Below are positions 49,133-52,936 of a stretch of DNA of 52,936 bases, piece after piece; positions within the stretch are counted from its first letter, which is position 1; the number at the start of each line of letters is the position of its first letter. This stretch comes from Clostridia bacterium (GTDB lineage Bacteria; Bacillota; Clostridia; Christensenellales; UBA1242): positions 1 to 52,936 of the forward strand of contig JAGASX010000012.1 of NCBI GenBank assembly GCA_017621525.1, written 5' to 3'. The position numbers were made by a program, and so were the translations under genes. The notes beneath the pieces are model-generated. The model had not been told where the DNA came from and made no database searches. It saw only the letters and a program-made list of their open reading frames with translations.

Positions 49133-50544
49133 GCAATTTGCTTGCAACCCAACCAAGCGGTGCATGGGTGGGAATTATTCAAGCATTTGAGGGCACTCTT
49201 GGCAATTATATGCTTGCTGTCATTTTGCTTACTGTTATCATTCGTCTTGTTTGGGCGATTGTTGACACCGTGCAAAAATATTCTCAACAGCGTATGAGCA
49301 CTCTTCAAGCACAAATGCAACCAGAACTTGAAAAACTTAACGCCAAGTATGAAAAACAACCTCAAATTTTAAAACAAAAACAAAATGAATTATACCAACG
49401 CCATTATGGCAAAACTCAATACGGCAGTTGTATTGTTATGCTTGTGGCTATGGTGCTTAACCTTGTAATTTTCTTCACGCTGTTCAGCGGGCTTAACTCT
49501 ATGGCGTCGTTTAAAATTAAAACAAACTACGAAAATATTAAATACACCTACGCAAACTGCATAAACGTAGCAGACGACTTTTTAGAAAACAACACAACCT
49601 ATACTTTAAATGAAAAATATGGCTTGTTTGCTGAATACGACAAACTTTCTTTCCAATTTATTGAAGAGGAAGTTCTTGGCGAAGAAAGCACAACAAAAAC
49701 TGTTGTTTACCTTGTTTACACCGACGGCGACAATCCACCTGTTGTTTTGCAAAAAAGCGACTATAAAAATAAAGAAGGCTTTACAACAACCAAAACTATC
49801 TCTGCCCAAAATGAAGGTGAAGAGGATATTCAAGTACAGGTTACAAACGAAAATATTATAAAACTTATTCAAAAGTATATCCCTGTTTACGAAGAGGGTG
49901 AAGAGGCCGGCAGTAAAGAAGTTATCATCAAAACTGATATTGTTACCGGTGAAAATGGCGATGAAGAGCAACACCTTTACCTTTCAACAGCTATTCAAAA
50001 CGTGGCAATGAAAAGCGTGGTTGAAGTTTATGACGCAAACAAAGAGTCTTTCCTTTGGATTGAAAACATTTGGGTTGCAGACTCTCCACTTGAAAAATCT
50101 GTTTTAAGTTACAGCCAAGTTGCAAACCAAATTGGCAAGAAAAACCTTGAAGAGGGCGAAGAAACTATTTACAACGCTTTTATGACAGACCTTAAAGAAG
50201 AGAGAAGTGTTGCAAACGGTTACCTTATTCTTCCACTTCTTTGCATTGTATTTGCTATGCTTTCAAGCGTTATCACAACCGCTTACAACAAACGCAAAAA
50301 TGCCAAGAAAGGTTTGCCAGAAGTTAAAGCAAACGCAAAATGGACAAAAATCATCATTCCATGTCTGTTGGGCGTGTTTGCACTTTTCTACAACAGCGTA
50401 TTTGCAATATATATGTTGACCGGACAAGTTATTTCCACCCTTATTCTTCCACTTCAACTTATCATTGTTGACAAAATCATTGAAAAACGCAAAAAGAAAG
50501 TAGAAGATAAAAAAATTACAGTTGACTATTCAAGAAAATTTTAA
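49120..50544 (+). CDS. yidC: YidC/Oxa1 insertase with large extracytoplasmic insertion
   Basis: 474 residues, ATG behind AAGGAGATG. The first membrane helix ([17 protein letters not shown]), the basic coiled region with [23 protein letters not shown], the second core helix ([21 protein letters not shown]) and the last ones ([40 protein letters not shown]) are conserved. Between them lies an acidic, beta-rich insert of about 220 residues (about 135-355) that is absent from ordinary gram-positive YidC. It does not look like the Gram-negative P1 domain, which sits before the core. Function of the insert unknown. Confidence 0.92.
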   Translation: MAFLGNLLATQPSGAWVGIIQAFEGTLGNYMLAVILLTVIIRLVWAIVDTVQKYSQQRMSTLQAQMQPELEKLNAKYEKQPQILKQKQNELYQRHYGKTQYGSCIVMLVAMVLNLVIFFTLFSGLNSMASFKIKTNYENIKYTYANCINVADDFLENNTTYTLNEKYGLFAEYDKLSFQFIEEEVLGEESTTKTVVYLVYTDGDNPPVVLQKSDYKNKEGFTTTKTISAQNEGEEDIQVQVTNENIIKLIQKYIPVYEEGEEAGSKEVIIKTDIVTGENGDEEQHLYLSTAIQNVAMKSVVEVYDANKESFLWIENIWVADSPLEKSVLSYSQVANQIGKKNLEEGEETIYNAFMTDLKEERSVANGYLILPLLCIVFAMLSSVITTAYNKRKNAKKGLPEVKANAKWTKIIIPCLLGVFALFYNSVFAIYMLTGQVISTLILPLQLIIVDKIIEKRKKKVEDKKITVDYSRKF

Positions 50545-50566
50545 TTGATTAAAGAGGGAGAAATTT

Positions 50567-51328
50567 ATGTTACAAGCAGAAGGAATTGGAAAAAATATCG
50601 AACAGGCTATTGAAAATGCGCTGTTTGAACTTAAAGCACCACGCGAAGATGTGGATATTAAAATTCTTAACGAGGGTGGACTTTTTAAAAAGGCAAAAGT
50701 TTTGGTAACTATTTCAGAGGACGCCAAAGAAAAATACGCCAAACGCGTTGAAAAACGTGCCGAAGAAAAGGCAATCATTGTTGAAGAAAAACCAAAACAA
50801 ATTGAAAAATGCGAAAAAGCACCTGAAATAACCGAGGATACTGCCCAACAAACTGAAATTAAAGAAGTTGCACAAAAAGAAGATGTTTCTATGGACGCCA
50901 AAGAATTTTTACAAGGTTTTTTGGCTGTCGCTGGCAAAGAAAACTGCACAATTGATGTGATTGAAGATGAAAAATACATCACATATTCAGTGCAAGGCGA
51001 CGACCTTGGCGACCTTATTGGACATCGCGGAGAAAGCTTCTATGCACTTAACAGACTTCTTACAGCAGTGGCAGGCAAACATTCAAAAAGAATTTTGCTT
51101 GACATTGGCGGATACAGAGAAAAACGCGTTGAAAGCCTTGCATCTCTTGCAAGAAGAACGGCTGACCGCGTTGCAAAGTCTGGCAGATATTCTCGCCTTG
51201 ACCCTATGAACCCAAGCGATAGACGCATTATTCATACAACACTTCAAGAAGATGACCGCGTAACAACTTTAAGTAAGGGCACAGAACCACATAGATATGT
51301 GATTGTGTTTCCAAAAGAACAAGACTAA
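50567..51328 (+). CDS. khpB: RNA-binding protein Jag/KhpB
   Basis: 253 residues. Jag_N domain (1-50: EGIGKNIEQAIENALFELKA...GGLFKKAKV), acidic linker, KH-type domain with GDDLGDLIGHRGESFYALNRLL and R3H domain RRTADRVAKSGRYSRLDPMNPSDRR. Binds RNA and affects cell-wall synthesis in streptococci. Follows yidC by 22 nt. Terminator follows. Confidence 0.95.
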   Translation: MLQAEGIGKNIEQAIENALFELKAPREDVDIKILNEGGLFKKAKVLVTISEDAKEKYAKRVEKRAEEKAIIVEEKPKQIEKCEKAPEITEDTAQQTEIKEVAQKEDVSMDAKEFLQGFLAVAGKENCTIDVIEDEKYITYSVQGDDLGDLIGHRGESFYALNRLLTAVAGKHSKRILLDIGGYREKRVESLASLARRTADRVAKSGRYSRLDPMNPSDRRIIHTTLQEDDRVTTLSKGTEPHRYVIVFPKEQD

Positions 51329-51341
51329 AACATAAAAATTT

Positions 51342-51372
51342 AAAAGGCAACCTTTTTGGGGTTGTCTTTTTT
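51342..51372 (+). terminator. Terminator of rpmH-...-khpB
   Basis: AAAAGGCAACC/GGTTGTCTTTT hairpin followed by T-rich run. Confidence 0.85.
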
Positions 51373-51794
51373 GTTGTCGCATCTTCGCGGGCACTAAGCG
51401 GAGCGCTCGGCGGAGGTGGAAGGGAAATTATATTAAGTTAAAAGTGAATAGTGAATAGTGAAAAAGTAGGACAACCCCGCTACGCACCAAAAGCGACCAA
51501 CGCCCGCTTTTGACGCTACGCTAAATCAGTATTAATAAAAAGCCTTCCCTTGGGGGAAGGTGCCCGCAGGGCGGAAGAGGGATTTATATAAATAGAATAG
51601 GGGACCCTCTTTCGTCATTCGCTTTCGCTCGTGCCACCTTCCCCTCTGGGGAAGGAGTTTTAATCACTACGCTTAAGCCTCCTGCAAAACCGCGGGAGGT
51701 GGCTCGAAGAGCCGGTGGGTGTCAAAAATACAACCTTCCCACTCCTACCGCCCCTACGGGGCACTGCCCTCGCCTCGCGAGGGAGGCTTTTTAA
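51373..51794. repeat. Palindromic repeat array
   Basis: No gene. Successive GC-rich palindromes: CTTCCC/GGGAAG with GCCCGCAGGGC (51541-51582), CCTTCCCC/GGGGAAGG (51638-51656), a CCGCGGGAGG block (51690-51720) and CTCGCCTCGCGAGGGAGG (51769-51786). Related units occur in the leader of the gene at 36721. Confidence 0.6.
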
Positions 51795-52050
51795 AAAAAT
51801 CAAAAAATTTCAAAAAACTTATTAAATTTACTTGACGGCGTCAAAGGCTACGCTTAGCGAAATTTGCGAGTGCAAATTTCTATTAACGCTCGCCTTTTCT
51901 TTTTCCCCACAAATTGTACAATTTGCAGGGACTCCGTTTGTGCCATTTTGTCAAGAATAGCAAATTTTTTAAAAAACTTATGAAAATCACTTGACAAAAT
52001 GGCAATGGGGGGGCATAATCGAAGTGAAGAAATAAAAGTGAAGAGTGAAT
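51795..52050 (+). repeat. R4 inverted duplicate, locus 2
   Basis: Homologous to 37720-37980 in inverted orientation. Contains the G7 promoter and a 15-bp inverted repeat TGCCATTTTGTCAAG/CTTGACAAAATGGCA. Confidence 0.85.
51991..52019 (+). promoter_or_regulatory. G-tract promoter, 17-bp spacer (G7), locus 2
   Basis: TTGACA, spacer AAATGGCAAT then G7, then CATAAT. With a 17-bp spacer it is predicted to be in the active register, unlike its homologue at 37754-37785. Confidence 0.75.
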
Positions 52051-52055
52051 TTCTT

Positions 52056-52131
52056 GTTCTTTTCTAACGTTAGAAAAGAACCAAAAGACGCCGGGGGTTG
52101 CGATTCCCCCGGAGCCCCACAAACGCTTTTT
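52056..52131 (+). repeat. R3 repeat, copy 2 (76 bp)
   Basis: Identical over 76 bp to 47924-47999; starts with the same perfect 26-bp palindrome. Here it lies in the leader of the exported protein. Confidence 0.9.
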
Positions 52132-52224
52132 CATAAGGGGTTTTTAAAAGCCTCCCGCGAGCCCGCGAGAGGTGCCCCGCAGGGGCGGTGGGTGTCATAA
52201 AAAATTGAATAAAAACTTTTTCCA

Positions 52225-52292
52225 TGGGGGAGGTGGCAGTGTGGATGCACTGACGGAAGGAGTTCAGCCTTCCCCGAGACCGGGGAAGGTGC
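52225..52292 (+). repeat. R5 leader repeat, locus 2
   Basis: GAGGTGGCAGTG...GATGCACTGACGGAAGGAG and the CTTCCCCG/CGGGGAAG hairpin recur in inverted orientation at 37573-37672. Confidence 0.75.
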
Positions 52293-52295
52293 CTG

Positions 52296-52440
52296 CTGGA
52301 ACAGATAAAGTTGAAGATTTAGAAAATCTTAACGATAATCGCCCAGCGTAAGGATGGCGGAAGAGGCTCACCGCGGAACCGATAAAACTGAAAATTTAGA
52401 AACGACCAACGATAGTCGGGCGACATCTGGTCGCAAGGAG
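52296..52440 (+). repeat. R2 structured repeat, tandem copies C1 and C2
   Basis: Two tandem cores beginning GGAACAGATAAAG (52298) and GGAACCGATAAAA (52375). The second ends in AAGGAG, which is the ribosome binding site of the exported protein, so the repeat could control its translation. Confidence 0.7.
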
Positions 52441-52447
52441 TTAAACC

Positions 52448-52936
52448 ATGACCAAAACATTTAAAATCTTATCAACAATATCATTCATAGCAATGGCAAT
52501 AGTGCTTACTTTTGTAGGCGTATGGGCACTAACTGACCTTGACTTTACGGTAGGCGGGGATATAACCTACACCGCACCGAAACCAACAATAAACTTACAA
52601 CAAGACCCAAGCGGATATTTCTATGTAGAAATGGGTACTTACAACGAAGAGGCGGTCCGTTGGAGATTAGTAGGTGTAGACGGAGCGAAGTTTACAGGAA
52701 GTTCAGCCCCAGCGTCAGGAACAACAGGAACATTTATACTTGAAACGCTTATTGATCGTAATGCATTAGGTTACGTATTTGACGAAACAAATTACTCAAA
52801 CGAATATGCAACAAGCGACATACGAACATACTTAAACGGAGAATACAAAACATTCTTAAACCTCACCGATGATGCAACATACAATGCAATAACAGCAAGA
52901 GAGATAAGCGACCTATATACAGATATGGCATGGAGA
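52448..52936 (+). CDS. Exported DUF6273-like surface protein (partial, cut by window edge)
   Basis: 163 codons visible, no stop before the window end. ATG at 52448 behind AAGGAG. The first 45 residues are the shared export cassette (MTKTFKILSTISFIAMAIV; DFTVGGDITYTA), and residues 52-75 (PSGYFYVEMGTYNEEAVRW) are almost identical to the gene at 36721. After that the two diverge (GAKFTGSSAPASGTTG; DIRTYLNGEYKTFLNL). Long hairpin-rich leader and G7 promoter upstream. Likely a membrane-anchored surface protein with variable expression. Confidence 0.8.
   Translation, partial: MTKTFKILSTISFIAMAIVLTFVGVWALTDLDFTVGGDITYTAPKPTINLQQDPSGYFYVEMGTYNEEAVRWRLVGVDGAKFTGSSAPASGTTGTFILETLIDRNALGYVFDETNYSNEYATSDIRTYLNGEYKTFLNLTDDATYNAITAREISDLYTDMAWR

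Noticed and set aside
51945..52005. Invertible promoter (inverton) between the 15-bp inverted repeats in R4
   Set aside because: The -35 is part of each inverted repeat and the -10 lies outside, so flipping the segment would not change the promoter; both loci also show the same internal orientation.
1..52936. CRISPR array, rRNA genes, complete insertion sequences
   Set aside because: No regularly spaced repeats with unique spacers, no rRNA sequence and no transposase ORF were seen.

Overview
The window looks like the replication-origin neighbourhood of a low-GC, monoderm member of the Bacillota, most likely an uncultivated gut-type Clostridia lineage. The evidence is the firmicute-style order rpmH-rnpA-yidD-yidC-jag, the dnaA-dnaN pair with a DnaA-box cluster, parA-parB with parS sites, strong GGAGG ribosome binding sites, sigma70/SigA-type promoters, a bacterial short ProRS with archaeal-type architecture, and exported BspA-type leucine-rich-repeat, InlB-repeat and DUF6273-like proteins. 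A polytopic membrane protein cut by the left edge resembles the SpoIIE membrane domain, which would fit a spore-forming ancestry. No taxonomic search could be run.

Layout. 1-4.6 kb: SpoIIE-like fragment, two exported surface proteins, tRNA-Ala, a small XRE regulator. 4.6-6.0 kb: operon rpsF-ssb-rpsR-rpmE. 6.34-21.38 kb: a 15-kb integrated element bounded by a 48-bp direct repeat that is the 3' part of tRNA-Ile(GAT). It carries a tyrosine integrase, a LexA/CI-type repressor with operators, an excisionase-like gene, a Zot-like assembly ATPase, a DUF6291-like replication protein, a truncated DnaN-like sliding clamp, two tiny membrane proteins and three membrane-anchored exported proteins (two with LRR domains). 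It has no capsid, terminase, tail, relaxase or VirB4 gene, so an inovirus-like (filamentous phage) provirus is the best reading. 21.5-32.5 kb: DEDD exonuclease, a small ORF, dnaX(frameshift)-ybaB-recR-argS, pgk-tpiA, dus, an autoinhibited Fic protein, and a three-gene envelope operon. 32.8-36.5 kb: tRNA-Leu, VanZ-like, unknown, HD-domain protein, proS. 36.7-38.5 kb: an exported DUF6273-like protein and a repeat-rich region. 38.5-51.4 kb: parAB and parS, rubrerythrin, mnmE, recF, dnaA, oriC, dnaN, dut-like, rpmH-rnpA-yidD-yidC-jag. 51.4-52.9 kb: a second repeat-rich region and a second exported DUF6273-like protein running off the right edge.

The most unusual parts are (i) the inovirus-like element with LRR/InlB-type candidate tip proteins and its own partial beta clamp; (ii) a pair of promoters with poly-G tracts (G10 and G7) inside the -35/-10 spacer, upstream of paralogous exported proteins, giving spacers of 20 and 17 bp, as expected for phase variation; (iii) those two loci lie as inverted repeats about 14 kb apart on either side of oriC; (iv) a nearly identical 5' export cassette is shared by three genes with different downstream domains; (v) a three-copy hairpin element whose stems covary; (vi) an A9 frameshift site in dnaX; and (vii) several genes whose -10 box ends about 6 nt before the ATG, predicting leaderless mRNAs.

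Most genes left of about 43 kb are on the minus strand and most right of 44.3 kb on the plus strand, consistent with replication diverging from oriC at 45.7-46.0 kb.
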